From contig JABBOY010000006.1 of NCBI GenBank assembly GCA_012927585.1, positions 1 to 64,000 on the forward strand: 64,000 nt of DNA, read 5' to 3'. The number at the start of each line of letters is the position of its first letter. The first letter of the stretch is position 1. This DNA comes from Glaciimonas sp. Lineage in GTDB: Bacteria; Pseudomonadota; Gammaproteobacteria; Burkholderiales; Burkholderiaceae_D. The position numbers and the translations under genes were made by a program. This document shows, one piece after another, positions 35,265 through 45,425 of this stretch. Below the pieces are notes generated by a model. That model was not told the DNA's origin. It saw nothing but the letters and a program-made list of their open reading frames with translations, and made no database searches.

Positions 35265-35600
35265 ATGACCGAATCAGAATTTTTGGTGCGAGCCGAGTCG
35301 ATATTGGGCGCAATCGAAGCCGCGCTGGAACGCGCCGTCGAGTCCAGCGATCTGGATGTCGAGTGCAGTCGTAGCGGCAATGTTCTGGAAATTGAGTTTA
35401 TCGATAATGGCTCCAAAATCATCGTCAATAGCCAGGCACCGATGCAGCAGATGTGGGTGGCGGCCAAATCAGGCGGATTTCATTACAAATTTCAGGACGC
35501 GCACTGGATCAATACCCGCGATGGCTCGGAACTGCGCGCCGCTCTGTCACGCATGGTGAGCGATCAGAGCGGCGTCGGTGTGGCGCTGGATGGCTTCTAA
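35265..35600 (+). CDS. cyaY: Frataxin-like iron-binding protein
   Basis: A 111-residue CyaY, full length for bacteria. The acidic first helix (TESEFLVRAESILGAIEAAL), LEIEFIDNGSKIIVN and QMWVAAKSGGFHYKF are diagnostic. It regulates iron delivery to the IscS cysteine desulfurase during Fe-S cluster assembly. GGGAGTG precedes the ATG. It is divergent from lptM and convergent with the PBP1A gene. Confidence 0.93.
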   Translation: MTESEFLVRAESILGAIEAALERAVESSDLDVECSRSGNVLEIEFIDNGSKIIVNSQAPMQQMWVAAKSGGFHYKFQDAHWINTRDGSELRAALSRMVSDQSGVGVALDGF

Positions 35601-35621
35601 GGGGGAAGCAAACTTGCTGGC

Positions 35622-37961
35622 TTAGAACAGTTCGTTCTTGACTTCGTTGCCGGTCTTATTGGGCGCGCCGGCCTCGTCCAGGCCCAGGCTTTGGACACCA
35701 GTGCCGGGCGGATTTTCAGCATAGTAGTAGTCGCCGTTAGCGGCGATGATGCCGTTCGGTATCGGGCGCTCTTCAATCGGCAAGGTGTTGACGATTTTTT
35801 GCATGTAGTCGATCCAGATCGGTAGCGCCAGACCGCCGCCGGTTTCCCGGTTACCCATATTCCTGGGTTTATCGAAGCCCATCCAGGCAATGCCGACCAG
35901 TTTCGGCTGGTAACCGGCGAACCAGGCATCGATCGAATCGTTGGTGGTGCCAGTCTTGCCGGCCAGATCGGGGCGTTTCAGCACTAGCGCTTTGGTGGCG
36001 GTACCATGATTGACCACATCCTTGAGCATGCTGTCCATCAGGAACGCATTACGTTCGTCAATCACCCGATTGCTTTCGTCGCCCGCCTTGTCAGGCGCGA
36101 CCTGCGACAAAAGATTACCGTCGGCATCGGTGATTTTCGAGATGATATAAGGACTGACCTTGTAGCCGCCGTTGGCAAATACCGAGTAGGCACCGGCCAT
36201 TTGCAGCGGAGTGACCGCGCCGGCACCCAGGGCGAGCGTCAGGTAAGGTGGATTCTTGTCGGCATCGAAGCCGAATCGGGTCGCATATTCTTGTCCATAT
36301 TTGGCGCCGATCTTGTTCAGTATCCGTACTGAAACCAAGTTTTTCGATTTGGTCAAACCCCGGCGCATCGTCATCGGGCCTTCGTATTTGCCGTCATAAT
36401 TTTTCGGCTCCCACGGTTGCCCTCCGGTCAGGCCGCTGCCGAAAGTGATTGGCGCATCGTTGATGATGGTGGCCGGCGACATACCTTTTTCCAGCGATGC
36501 GGAATAAATGAAAGGCTTGAAAGAAGAGCCGGGTTGGCGCCAGGCCTGGGTGACATGATTGAACTTGTTGCGGTTGAAGTCGAAGCCGCCAACCAGTGAG
36601 CGGATTGCGCCATCTTCGGTGCCGACCGAGACGAAAGCCGCAGACACTTCAGGCATGTGGGTGATGCTCCAGCCCTTGCCGCCATGGGTCACACGAATCA
36701 CCGCGCCGCGTGTAATGCGGTGATTCGGTGCTGCTTTGCTGGAGAGCCAGCTATTGGCAAAACTCAGGCCGCTGTCGGCAATCTCGATTTCCTCACCGGA
36801 AGACAGTACCGCATGGATTTTTTGCGGCATTGCGTCGAGTACGATCGCGGCTACCAGATCATCGCTGTCGGAATAGTCAGCCAGAGTTTTTTCGATCGCA
36901 TCGTCAGCCTCGGCCTTGTTCGATGGGAGTTCCATGAAGCCTTCCGGCCCGCGATAGCCATGGCGTCTCTCGTAATCCATCACGCCACGACGCAGCGACA
37001 AATAGGCCGCGTCCTGATCGGCCTTGCGGATCGTCGTGTATACATTCAGGCCGCGGGTATAAGTATCTTCCTTGTATTGCTCATAGACCAGTTGCCGGGT
37101 CATTTCAGCCACATATTCCGCATGCATGCCGAATTCATTGCTAAAGCTCTTGATGCGCAGGGTTTCATTCTTTGCCTGTTCGAATTGCGCGTCGTTGATG
37201 TAGCCGAGCTGGTGCATTCTGCTCAGGATGTATTGCTGGCGGGTTTTGGCACGCTTGGGATTGACCACCGGATTGTTTGACGACGGCGCTTTCGGCAGCC
37301 CGGCCAGCATTGCTGCTTCGGCGGTAGTGACATCCTGCAGTTTTTTGCCAAAATAAATCTGGGCGGCCGCGGCAAAGCCGTAGGCGCGCTGTCCCAGATA
37401 AATCTGGTTCATGTACACCTCAAGAATCTGGTCTTTCGACAGGCTTTTCTCGATTTTCCAGGCCAGCAGGGCTTCATATATCTTGCGCTTCAAGGTCTGT
37501 TCGCTGGATAGAAAAAAGTTGCGCGCCACTTGCTGGGTGATGGTGGAAGCACCCTGTCTGGCGCCACCGCTCAGGTTGTGAATCGCAGCCCGGATGATGC
37601 CCTGATAATCAACGCCGCCATGCTCATAAAAACGATCATCCTCAATGGCAAGCACCGCTTTTTTCATCACATCGGGAATATCCTTGATGCGCACCATGCT
37701 GCGCCGTTCTTCGCCAAATTCGCCAATCAACACATTATCGGCAGAAAAGATGCGCAACGGCATCTTTGGCCGGTACACTGTGAGCGCATCCAGCGCCGGC
37801 AAATTCGGGTATGCCAGCGCGATCGCAATGCCGAGCACCAGCACGCCAATGAGTACCAGGCCCATTGCCAGCCCTGTGGCACCGATCAGGATCCGGGCAA
37901 TCCATCCGGGCGAGCTTTTGGGCGATTTTTTTGTGGATTTTGCAGCGTTGTCGGATGTCAT
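35622..37961 (-). CDS. mrcA: Penicillin-binding protein 1A (bifunctional)
   Basis: A 779-residue class A PBP from ATG 37961 (a longer frame reaches 38057 but adds non-family sequence). A cytoplasmic tail and membrane anchor occupy about 20-50. The glycosyltransferase 51 domain has Glu107 in AIEDDRFYEHGG and GASTITQQVARNFFLS. An OB-like insert follows. The transpeptidase has Ser479 in QPGSSFKPF, SKN at 539-541 and KTGTTND near the end. It polymerises and cross-links peptidoglycan. It is divergent from pilM, the standard arrangement in gamma- and betaproteobacteria. Confidence 0.93.
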   Translation of the reverse strand: MTSDNAAKSTKKSPKSSPGWIARILIGATGLAMGLVLIGVLVLGIAIALAYPNLPALDALTVYRPKMPLRIFSADNVLIGEFGEERRSMVRIKDIPDVMKKAVLAIEDDRFYEHGGVDYQGIIRAAIHNLSGGARQGASTITQQVARNFFLSSEQTLKRKIYEALLAWKIEKSLSKDQILEVYMNQIYLGQRAYGFAAAAQIYFGKKLQDVTTAEAAMLAGLPKAPSSNNPVVNPKRAKTRQQYILSRMHQLGYINDAQFEQAKNETLRIKSFSNEFGMHAEYVAEMTRQLVYEQYKEDTYTRGLNVYTTIRKADQDAAYLSLRRGVMDYERRHGYRGPEGFMELPSNKAEADDAIEKTLADYSDSDDLVAAIVLDAMPQKIHAVLSSGEEIEIADSGLSFANSWLSSKAAPNHRITRGAVIRVTHGGKGWSITHMPEVSAAFVSVGTEDGAIRSLVGGFDFNRNKFNHVTQAWRQPGSSFKPFIYSASLEKGMSPATIINDAPITFGSGLTGGQPWEPKNYDGKYEGPMTMRRGLTKSKNLVSVRILNKIGAKYGQEYATRFGFDADKNPPYLTLALGAGAVTPLQMAGAYSVFANGGYKVSPYIISKITDADGNLLSQVAPDKAGDESNRVIDERNAFLMDSMLKDVVNHGTATKALVLKRPDLAGKTGTTNDSIDAWFAGYQPKLVGIAWMGFDKPRNMGNRETGGGLALPIWIDYMQKIVNTLPIEERPIPNGIIAANGDYYYAENPPGTGVQSLGLDEAGAPNKTGNEVKNELF

Positions 37962-38325
37962 GCGCGGTGTCTGGTAGAAGTCGTTATCGGCGACATTATA
38001 GCGGCAGCTGTAAACCATCCCTTGCGAATGCAAGGGTGGCACGGCGTGCCGGGCCAATTGTGTATGACCGGGGTTGCAGGTATATCGGATTTTGGCAACG
38101 CATATTATTGTGTCTTTGTGGAAATTTCTTTACACATTCGGGCCCTTGTTGCTACGATTTAAAGCAATTGAAAAAAGTTTGATCTAAATCACCACTTTAA
38201 AAGCAAATAAATTTGCATTTTCAAACCGCTCCGCATATTGGACAGCCATTTGGATGTTGCGTTCACGCTATGGCTCACGTCAAGCCACGGTGCGTCACGT
38301 TAATTCATGTTAAAGGAGATTGTCG
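37962..38325. promoter_or_regulatory. Divergent mrcA-pilM intergenic region
   Basis: A 364 bp stretch without a gene. It is AT-rich in the middle and contains GCAAATAAATTTGC (38203-38216), a small dyad. It must hold both promoters, but I could not pick convincing -35/-10 pairs or a sigma-54 site. Confidence 0.35.
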
Positions 38326-39408
38326 TTGGCTATTGAAATCAGATCGTTATTCAGCATCAGAAATCGGCCATTGATAGGACTGGATATCAGTACTTCAGGG
38401 GTGAAGTTAGTTGAGCTGTCCGAGTTGAGCAAGGGCGAATTGCGACTGGAGCGTGCCGCATTCGAAGCATTACCGCGCGGTGCCATTGTGGATGGCAATA
38501 TTGTAAATATCGAGCAGGTTGCCGAGGCGGTGCGTCGCATCTGGAAGAAAAGCGGCACCCGCGCAAAAAATGTCGCATTAGGAATGCCGCCTGCCTCGGT
38601 CATAACCAAGAAGATTGTCTTGCCGGCAGGAATGTCGGAGCTGGAACTGGAGTTGCATGTCGAGTCGGAAGCCAGCCAGTACATTCCGTTTGCACTGGAC
38701 GAAGTCAGCCTTGATTTCGATGTGATCGGCCCTTCGGACAATTCCCCCGACGATATTGATGTCTTGCTCGCAGCCTCGCGCAAAGAAAAAGTGGAGGACC
38801 GGGTGGCGGTTGCCGAGTCGGCTGGCTTGAAACCGCTAGTCATGGATATCGAATCGTATGCGGCCAGGTCCGCGCTACTGCGCATCAATCCTGCGCAGCC
38901 CAAGGGGGGCAACGGGCAAATCATCGCATTGTTCCAGATTGGTGCGCAGTTGACGCATCTCTCGGTGATGCTGGATGGCCAGGTAATTTATGAGCGTGAG
39001 CAACCATTTGGCGGCAATCAGCTGACCCAGGATATCGTGCGCACCTATGGTTTGGCCTTTGAAGAGGCCGAGATCAAGAAGAAGGGAGGCAATTTGCCCG
39101 ACAACTATGCGGCTGAACTGCTTATGCCCTTTCTGGAAAGTGCGGCGCAGGAGATTACCCGCGCGATACAGTTTTTTTTCACTTCGACGCCGCACGCCCG
39201 CATCGACCGGCTGTTTCTGGCCGGGGGGTGCGCCACTATCCCCGACCTGATTGGTATCGTTGCCAGCAGGACAAAGATTAACAGCACGGTCGCCAATCCT
39301 TTTGCCGGCATGAAACTGGGTGAGGGAATACGTGAAAAACAATTGCGCATCGATGCGCCCGCTTACCTGGTCGCTTGCGGCCTGGCGCTGCGGAGGTTCG
39401 ATCTATGA
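38326..39408 (+). CDS. pilM: Type IV pilus assembly protein PilM
   Basis: A 360-residue actin-like cytoplasmic protein. TTG 38326 was chosen because AAGGAG lies 7 nt before it; a TTG at 38320 is too close. The phosphate-1 loop reads GLDISTSGVKLVEL, and AASRKEKVEDR and GGNQLTQDI are typical PilM segments. PilM binds the N-terminus of PilN and links the inner-membrane PilNO complex to the motor. It is the first gene of a tightly coupled pilMNOPQ operon. Confidence 0.93.
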   Translation: MAIEIRSLFSIRNRPLIGLDISTSGVKLVELSELSKGELRLERAAFEALPRGAIVDGNIVNIEQVAEAVRRIWKKSGTRAKNVALGMPPASVITKKIVLPAGMSELELELHVESEASQYIPFALDEVSLDFDVIGPSDNSPDDIDVLLAASRKEKVEDRVAVAESAGLKPLVMDIESYAARSALLRINPAQPKGGNGQIIALFQIGAQLTHLSVMLDGQVIYEREQPFGGNQLTQDIVRTYGLAFEEAEIKKKGGNLPDNYAAELLMPFLESAAQEITRAIQFFFTSTPHARIDRLFLAGGCATIPDLIGIVASRTKINSTVANPFAGMKLGEGIREKQLRIDAPAYLVACGLALRRFDL

Positions 39409-40016
39409 TCAGAATTAACCTGCTTCCGCACCGGGAAGAAAAGCGTAAAAAACGCCAAAGTGAATTTTACGCAATGCTGGGTTTGGGCGGCACTGTGGCG
39501 GCACTGATTGTGATTCTGGTTGGCTTTGGCATTGGAAATAAAATTTCTGCACAAGAGCAGCGAAATAACTTCATCAAGGTCGAAAATGCCAAGCTGGATA
39601 TCCAGATCAAGGAAATCTCCATGCTGAAACAGGAAATCGACGCATTAAAAGCACGCCAGCAAGCGGTAGAGGATTTGCAGGGAGACCGCAACCAGCCAGT
39701 CTACCTGATGGATGAATTGGTCAAGCAAACTCCCGAGGGCATCTATTTGCGCGCCTTCAAGCAGGATGGACAGCGAGTAGTCATGAATGGCTACGCGCAG
39801 TCGAATGAGCGGGTTTCGGAATTTTTGCGCAATCTCAGTAACAACTCTTCCTGGCTTAACTTGCCTGAACTGATTGAAATTCGCTCCACTAACCTCGGAC
39901 AAGGCAAAGACGCCAAAAAAGTCTTTGAATTCACCATCAATGTGGGTATTAAGCGGCCGCGTGACAAAGAGTCCGATTCGCCCGCAAATGCCGGTGCTTC
40001 CCCCGCGCAACCCTGA
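39405..40016 (+). CDS. pilN: Type IV pilus assembly protein PilN
   Basis: A 203-residue bitopic inner-membrane protein starting MIRINLLPHREEK, the conserved motif that inserts into PilM. One helix follows at about 28-50, then a coiled coil (ISMLKQEIDALKARQQAVED) and a ferredoxin-like periplasmic domain. The ATG overlaps the pilM stop as ATGA. It pairs with PilO to build the alignment complex. The Pro/Ala-rich tail is not conserved. Confidence 0.93.
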   Translation: MIRINLLPHREEKRKKRQSEFYAMLGLGGTVAALIVILVGFGIGNKISAQEQRNNFIKVENAKLDIQIKEISMLKQEIDALKARQQAVEDLQGDRNQPVYLMDELVKQTPEGIYLRAFKQDGQRVVMNGYAQSNERVSEFLRNLSNNSSWLNLPELIEIRSTNLGQGKDAKKVFEFTINVGIKRPRDKESDSPANAGASPAQP

Positions 40017-40039
40017 CAACCAAGCAAGAGAGACGCTTC

Positions 40040-40696
40040 ATGGCAGACGTAAAACAACTGATCGATTCACTCGCCGCACAATTCCAGAACCTCAATGGAC
40101 GACAGCCAGGACAGTGGCCGCTTGCGCCGCGCTTGCTGTGTGCATTCGGGGTTCTGTTTGCAGTCCTGGCGCTGGGTTGGTATTTTTACTGGAGTGACCA
40201 GATTGCAGCGCTGGACGCCGGGGTACAGCAGGAGCAAAAGCTTAGGGATGACTACCGCAGCAAGATCGCGCAAGCCATGAATCTTGACGGTCTGCGCCAA
40301 CAAAAAGAGCAGGTGGGTCAATATGTCGCCACTCTGGAAAAGCAATTGCCGAGCAAGGCCGAGATGGATGCGCTGCTATCCGATATTAACCAGGCCGGCA
40401 TTGGACGGGGTCTGCAATTCGAACTGTTCAAGCCGGGCCAGGTGGCAGTCAAAGATTACTATGCGGAGCTGCCGATCAATATCAAGGTGGTCGGCAGTTA
40501 TCACGATGTCGGTGCGTTCACCAGCGATATCGCCCATTTGCCGCGCATTGTCACACTCAACAGCATGAACTTGGTCGCAGGCAAAGATGGCGTATTAAGC
40601 CTGGAAGCGGTCGCCAAGACATTTCGCTACCTGGATCTGGAAGAAGTCGCGGCCCAGCGCAAGCTGGCTACCGACAAGAAAGGTGGCAAAAAATGA
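40040..40696 (+). CDS. pilO: Type IV pilus assembly protein PilO
   Basis: A 218-residue inner-membrane protein with a single helix near 31-52, a coiled coil, and a periplasmic fold with the familiar LPSKAEMDALLSDINQAGIG and VVGSYHDVGAFTSDIA segments. It heterodimerises with PilN and recruits PilP. GCAAGAGAGA precedes the ATG. The stop overlaps the pilP start. Confidence 0.92.
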   Translation: MADVKQLIDSLAAQFQNLNGRQPGQWPLAPRLLCAFGVLFAVLALGWYFYWSDQIAALDAGVQQEQKLRDDYRSKIAQAMNLDGLRQQKEQVGQYVATLEKQLPSKAEMDALLSDINQAGIGRGLQFELFKPGQVAVKDYYAELPINIKVVGSYHDVGAFTSDIAHLPRIVTLNSMNLVAGKDGVLSLEAVAKTFRYLDLEEVAAQRKLATDKKGGKK

Positions 40697-41235
40697 TGTT
40701 TTTCCGATGGGAAAAAAGTTTGCCGCTGTTGCTGTTGCTGACCAGCTTGGGTGGGTGCGGCAACAGTGAGCAACCGGAAGTCACGCAATGGATGAAAGAT
40801 GTCAAGCGTGAAACAAAAATTGTTATTCGAAAAATTGACGAGCCCAAGCAATTCATGCCTTTCGCCTACGCTGCCGCCGATGCGGTTGATCCTTTCAACC
40901 CGATCAAGCTTTCGGTGGCGCTGGCGAGAATGCAGGCCAAATCGAATGGCGCGCTCAAGCCTAATCTCGATCGACGCCGGGAAGTACTGGAAGATTACCC
41001 ACTGGATACGCTGAAAATGGTTGGCACCTTGCAAAAGCCCGGTCTGAGCTTTGCGCTATTGCAGGTCGATAAGGCCGTGTACCAGATCAAGGTCGGTAAT
41101 TATGTCGGTCAGAACTTCGGCATGGTGACTAAAGTGACCGAAACTGAAGTAGAAATCAAGGAAATCGTTCAAGATGCGTCCGGGAAATGGACCGAGCGTC
41201 AAGCCAAGTTAGAGTTGCAGGAGAGTAAAAAATGA
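40693..41235 (+). CDS. pilP: Type IV pilus assembly lipoprotein PilP
   Basis: A 180-residue lipoprotein with lipobox SLGGC (Cys22). The mature part has the disordered PilN/O-binding N-terminus (DPFNP motif in ADAVDPFNPIKL) and a C-terminal beta-sandwich with LKMVGTL and VYQIKVGNYVGQNFGMV. PilP connects PilNO to the secretin PilQ. Start and stop both overlap neighbouring genes (ATGA), so the whole operon is translationally coupled. Confidence 0.92.
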   Translation: MMFFRWEKSLPLLLLLTSLGGCGNSEQPEVTQWMKDVKRETKIVIRKIDEPKQFMPFAYAAADAVDPFNPIKLSVALARMQAKSNGALKPNLDRRREVLEDYPLDTLKMVGTLQKPGLSFALLQVDKAVYQIKVGNYVGQNFGMVTKVTETEVEIKEIVQDASGKWTERQAKLELQESKK

Positions 41236-43436
41236 ACGCATTAAAAAAACAATATAAAAGCCTGGATGCGCGGGCGTCCAGAGCCGTGGCCGGATTCGCC
41301 AGGGAGGCGGTGCAGAAGTTGGGTCTGCTTTGCCTGTCGCTGGTAAGTGGCTTCGTGCTGGCGCAGACCCCTGCCGATAATGCGATTGAATCGGTAGTAG
41401 CCAATCAGCAGGGGGCTAACGTGATCGTCAAGGTGACGCTCAAAAAGCCGCTGGCCAAAGCGCCGCTCGGTTTTGCGATCACCAGTCCGGCCCGTATTGC
41501 GCTGGATTTCGCCGGTGTTAGCAATGCCACCGGCAAGTCAGTGCAAGACATCAACCTGGGCGATGTCACCAATGTCAACCTGGTACAGGCAGCGATGCGT
41601 TCGCGTCTGGTGTTCAATCTGAAGCGGCCCTTGAATTACGCCACTGTGGTTGAAGGCAATGTGGTTATTGTGACGATTGACGGTTCCGGCGGCATTGCTA
41701 CTCCGGTCGGATCATCCGGCCTGCCGGTGTTAACTGCAACACCGACTGTAGCCGGCAAGCAAGAGCTCCGCGACATTGATTTTCGCCGTGGAGTAGGCGG
41801 AGAAGGGCGCGTTATCGTCGATTTGCCGAACAGCCAGATTGGCGTCGATGTGCGCCAGCAAGGGCAAACGATAGTGGTCGACTTTCTCAAAGCCAGCTTA
41901 CCGGAGGTATTGCGGCGGCGCATGGATGTGGCCGATTTCGGTTCGCCTGTGCAAACTATCACGACGCTGCAGCAGGGCAGTAATGTGCGCATGACCATCG
42001 AGCCCAAGGGATTGTGGGAGCACAGCGCTTACCAGAGCGAATCCCAGTTGGTGATCGAAGTCAGGCCGATCAAGGAAGACCCCAACAAGCTTACGCAGGG
42101 AACCCAAGGCTACCGGGGTGAAAAACTGTCGCTGAATTTTCAGAATGTAGAGGTGCGCGCGGTGTTGCAAGTCATTGCCGACTTCACCGGGCTTAATATC
42201 ATCACCAGCGATAGCGTCAATGGCAATCTGACCCTCAGATTGAAGGACGTGCCGTGGGATCAGGCGCTCGATATCGTGATGCAAGCCAAGGGCCTGGATA
42301 TGCGCAAGAATGGCACTGTAATGTGGATTGCACCCAAGGATGAATTGTTAACCAAGGAAAAACTGGAGCTGGAGCAAAAAGCGCAAATAGCGGAGTTGGA
42401 ACCATTGCGCTCGGAATCTTTTCAGTTGAATTACCAAAAAGCGGAAGCATTCAAACTGGTTTTCGGCCTGGATGGCGCGGTCGATAACAAAAACCGCATC
42501 CTGTCGAAACGCGGCAGCGCCGTCATCGACCAGCGCACCAATCAGTTGTTTGTGACCGATATTGCCTCTAAGCTGGATGACATCCGCAAACTGATCCAGA
42601 AAATTGACATTGCTTCGCGTCAAGTCCTGATTGAGGCGCGCATCGTCGAGGCTAGCGACAGCTTCAGCAAAAATCTGGGCGTAAAGCTGGGCTTCGCGGA
42701 TATGCGCACTATTCGTGGCGGGGATAGCGGTTACCAGATTAGCGGCAGCAATCGCGCAGCTATTACCGGTACTTATTTAGGTGTCGGCGAACAGACTGGC
42801 CAAGCCGCGGTGACTCCGGGTAGTTATATTCCCAATTCCCAATTCATCAATTTGCCGGCGGCAGGCATCAACACATTTAACGCCAGCAGTCTCGCGGTTA
42901 GCCTGTTCTCTGCTGCCGCCAACCGCTTCCTGAACTTGGAGTTGTCAGCACTGGAAGCGGACGGCAAGGGCAAGATTATCTCCAGCCCACGTGTCGTCAC
43001 CTCCGACCAGCAGCAGGCACTGATCGAACAGGGCGAGGAAATCCCTTACCAGGAGGCGACCAGCAGCGGCGCGACCGCGATTCAGTTTAAAAAAGCGAAC
43101 CTGATGTTGGAAGTGACGCCGCAGATCACGCCGGATGGCAACATCATCCTCAATGTCGATGTCACCAAGAACAGCCGTGGCGCTGCGGTGGGCGGCAACT
43201 TTGCGATCAATAACAAGCATGTCAAAACGCAGGTGCAAGTTGAAAATGGCGGTACCGTGGTGCTCGGCGGCATCTACACCCAGCAGGAACTCGAGACAGT
43301 GACCCAAGTTCCGTTGCTGGGCGATATCCCTGTCCTGGGCAATCTATTCAAGAACAAGAGTCGCACAAATGACAAGACGGAATTGCTGATCTTTATCACG
43401 CCGAAAATCGTGGCAGATCGTTTGACGACGCGCTGA
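41232..43436 (+). CDS. pilQ: Type IV pilus secretin PilQ
   Basis: A 734-residue outer-membrane secretin with a long signal sequence ending near VLAQT. AMIN domains at the N-terminus would bind peptidoglycan. The STN/N0 domain contains VLQVIADFTGLNIITSD, and N1 and secretin domains follow, with LIEARIVEAS and the C-terminal signature PLLGDIPVLGNLFKN, ending in ELLIFITPKIV. It forms the outer-membrane pore for the pilus fibre. The gene is the end of pilMNOPQ and is followed by a lipoprotein gene and aroKB. Confidence 0.94.
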   Translation: MNALKKQYKSLDARASRAVAGFAREAVQKLGLLCLSLVSGFVLAQTPADNAIESVVANQQGANVIVKVTLKKPLAKAPLGFAITSPARIALDFAGVSNATGKSVQDINLGDVTNVNLVQAAMRSRLVFNLKRPLNYATVVEGNVVIVTIDGSGGIATPVGSSGLPVLTATPTVAGKQELRDIDFRRGVGGEGRVIVDLPNSQIGVDVRQQGQTIVVDFLKASLPEVLRRRMDVADFGSPVQTITTLQQGSNVRMTIEPKGLWEHSAYQSESQLVIEVRPIKEDPNKLTQGTQGYRGEKLSLNFQNVEVRAVLQVIADFTGLNIITSDSVNGNLTLRLKDVPWDQALDIVMQAKGLDMRKNGTVMWIAPKDELLTKEKLELEQKAQIAELEPLRSESFQLNYQKAEAFKLVFGLDGAVDNKNRILSKRGSAVIDQRTNQLFVTDIASKLDDIRKLIQKIDIASRQVLIEARIVEASDSFSKNLGVKLGFADMRTIRGGDSGYQISGSNRAAITGTYLGVGEQTGQAAVTPGSYIPNSQFINLPAAGINTFNASSLAVSLFSAAANRFLNLELSALEADGKGKIISSPRVVTSDQQQALIEQGEEIPYQEATSSGATAIQFKKANLMLEVTPQITPDGNIILNVDVTKNSRGAAVGGNFAINNKHVKTQVQVENGGTVVLGGIYTQQELETVTQVPLLGDIPVLGNLFKNKSRTNDKTELLIFITPKIVADRLTTR

Positions 43437-43478
43437 TTAAAAGTTTCAAAACAGTAAGGCAACAACAAGGGGAAAATA

Positions 43479-45425
43479 ATGCAATTTGGCATAAAAAATG
43501 GTTCGAAGAATATGCTTCGGAATTTAAGCGCAGGCGTTTTGGCTGCAATCATGATGACTGCTTGCGGCGGTGGAGGGGGGTCTCCAGGTACGAACCCAAA
43601 TCAGCCGCCACCTGTTTCAACCGGCCCTACCGTTGCGACCATCTTGCTATCCTCAACTAGCGGCATTATTCAATCGGCCGGTGTTGAAGGTTCAGAGGTA
43701 ACGATCAAAGCTGTCGTCAAAGATACCAACAACAACGTGGTTCCTGGCGCAACAGTAACTTTTAGTACCGACTCGGGCGATATCACCGGGATTAATCCGA
43801 TTTCTGACGCAACTGGGCTCGTGACTGCGAAATTAAGCATTGGCGGCGACCCTACGACACGGTTGATTACAGTAACTGCCAAAGCCGCTGGCGCCATCTC
43901 AAAAACAACAACTGTGAATGTTGTTGGAACCAAGCTTGTGATCAACGCAAGTGCTGGCGTCAATATCAATACGGTCTCTGATATCTCTGTGACTTTGAAG
44001 GATTCGGCCGGCTCTCCTCTCAAAGGCAAGCCAGTCACTTTCAGTGCCATTACTAATACACTGACAGTCAAGAGTGGTGGCGCGGCCATCACCGATTCCA
44101 GTGGTCAGCTTATTTTGTCTTTTGCCGCAAATAGCGGCACCTCGGATACGGTATCCGTCACTGCATTAGGTGAAAAAGCATCTGCGCCAATCAAAATAAA
44201 CACCTCGAATTTTAACGTGAAAGTAGTAAGTGGCAGTACAGTGCTAACCGAGTCAAATACTAATACTTGTCAGACAGTCAGCATCCATCATGACGACGCT
44301 GGCGTGCCGCAGTCCGGTGCAGTAAGTTTGAACAGTTCACTTGGCAGTGTATTTAGCGATGCAGGATGCGCCACATCATTGAGTACCCCCATTGCTTTGG
44401 ATGGCAGCGGAAACGCAACTGCTTATATACAAGCGAGTACTCCAGGGCTGGCGACACTGAACGCTATACTGAGTTCTACAGGAACGATAGCACAAGGAAC
44501 GATTGAATTTATCGCGCCCTTAACGTCCATTGCGACCATCAGTCTGCAGCCGGATTTTGCTATTATCGGCACCAATACCAGTAGCAGCACAGCCCAGCAA
44601 AGTACGTTTCGCGCAGTAGTGCGCGATGGCACCGGGCAAAATAATTTGGTAAAAAATGCGCGGGTAAATTTCTCTATTGTGTCAGACCCAAGTGGCGGCC
44701 GTTTGCAGCAACCTTCCGTTGCAACGACCGGCAGCGATGGTTCCGCGTCTGTGGTGTACATCGCTGGCGCCACTTCTACCGCAGTGAATGGCGTTCAAAT
44801 TCAGGCGCAAATCCAGGGTGCATCGACTGCAGCAACTATCGCTACACTGACGGTTTCCAAGCAGTCACTGTTTATCAGTGCAGGAACCGGCAATACAGTA
44901 GCGACACCGACTTCGGCAACTTATCAAGTGGACTATGCGGTATTTGTGACGGATGCTTCCGGTAACGCTGTTTCAGGGGCGAATGTGGTAGCGGCAGTCT
45001 GGCCGAGTTTTTATTCCAAGGGGTATTGGGCAGTTGTTAATTATCCTGGCTCTCTTTTGAAGCATTGGGTGCAAATGTCTCTCTATACTTGTCCAAATGA
45101 AGATGTGAACAGAAATGGGATACTTGACGCAGGGGAAGATTTCAATGGCAATGGCCGGCTTGATCCAGGTATCCCTGTGACGGTAACGTCTACCGGCAAA
45201 ACGGATGCAACCGGGTCGGCGACTATCTCATTGGTTTATCCGCGCGACCGCGCAGCTTGGTTGTATGTGGATATGACGATAACGGGCTCAGTGGCGGGAA
45301 CCGAAGCGCGCTATATCGCTTCATTTACTTTGCCAGGGCTTGGATCAGACTACAACAACACTGATATATCGCCACCTGGCCAGGTAAGCCCATACGGTGT
45401 AAAACAATGCTCGTCCCCGGGTTAA
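43479..45425 (+). CDS. Ig-like (Big_1/invasin-type) repeat lipoprotein
   Basis: A 648-residue secreted lipoprotein with lipobox MMTAC (Cys29) followed by a Gly run. Several Ig-like domains of the Big_1 type follow, each with a [15 protein letters not shown]-like opening and a [10 protein letters not shown]-like close (starts near 60, 150, 350 and 470). The C-terminal part has two EF-hand/dockerin-like loops, [13 protein letters not shown] and [11 protein letters not shown], suggesting calcium binding. AAGGGG precedes the ATG. It lies between pilQ and aroKB and overlaps aroKB by 19 bp, so it is probably part of the pil transcript. A surface or pilus-associated adhesion role is inferred. Confidence 0.75.
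   Translation: MQFGIKNGSKNMLRNLSAGVLAAIMMTACGGGGGSPGTNPNQPPPVSTGPTVATILLSSTSGIIQSAGVEGSEVTIKAVVKDTNNNVVPGATVTFSTDSGDITGINPISDATGLVTAKLSIGGDPTTRLITVTAKAAGAISKTTTVNVVGTKLVINASAGVNINTVSDISVTLKDSAGSPLKGKPVTFSAITNTLTVKSGGAAITDSSGQLILSFAANSGTSDTVSVTALGEKASAPIKINTSNFNVKVVSGSTVLTESNTNTCQTVSIHHDDAGVPQSGAVSLNSSLGSVFSDAGCATSLSTPIALDGSGNATAYIQASTPGLATLNAILSSTGTIAQGTIEFIAPLTSIATISLQPDFAIIGTNTSSSTAQQSTFRAVVRDGTGQNNLVKNARVNFSIVSDPSGGRLQQPSVATTGSDGSASVVYIAGATSTAVNGVQIQAQIQGASTAATIATLTVSKQSLFISAGTGNTVATPTSATYQVDYAVFVTDASGNAVSGANVVAAVWPSFYSKGYWAVVNYPGSLLKHWVQMSLYTCPNEDVNRNGILDAGEDFNGNGRLDPGIPVTVTSTGKTDATGSATISLVYPRDRAAWLYVDMTITGSVAGTEARYIASFTLPGLGSDYNNTDISPPGQVSPYGVKQCSSPG

Noticed and set aside
37962-38325. 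Sigma-54 promoter for the pil operon
   Set aside because: No TGGCAC-N5-TTGC-like pair was found upstream of pilM.
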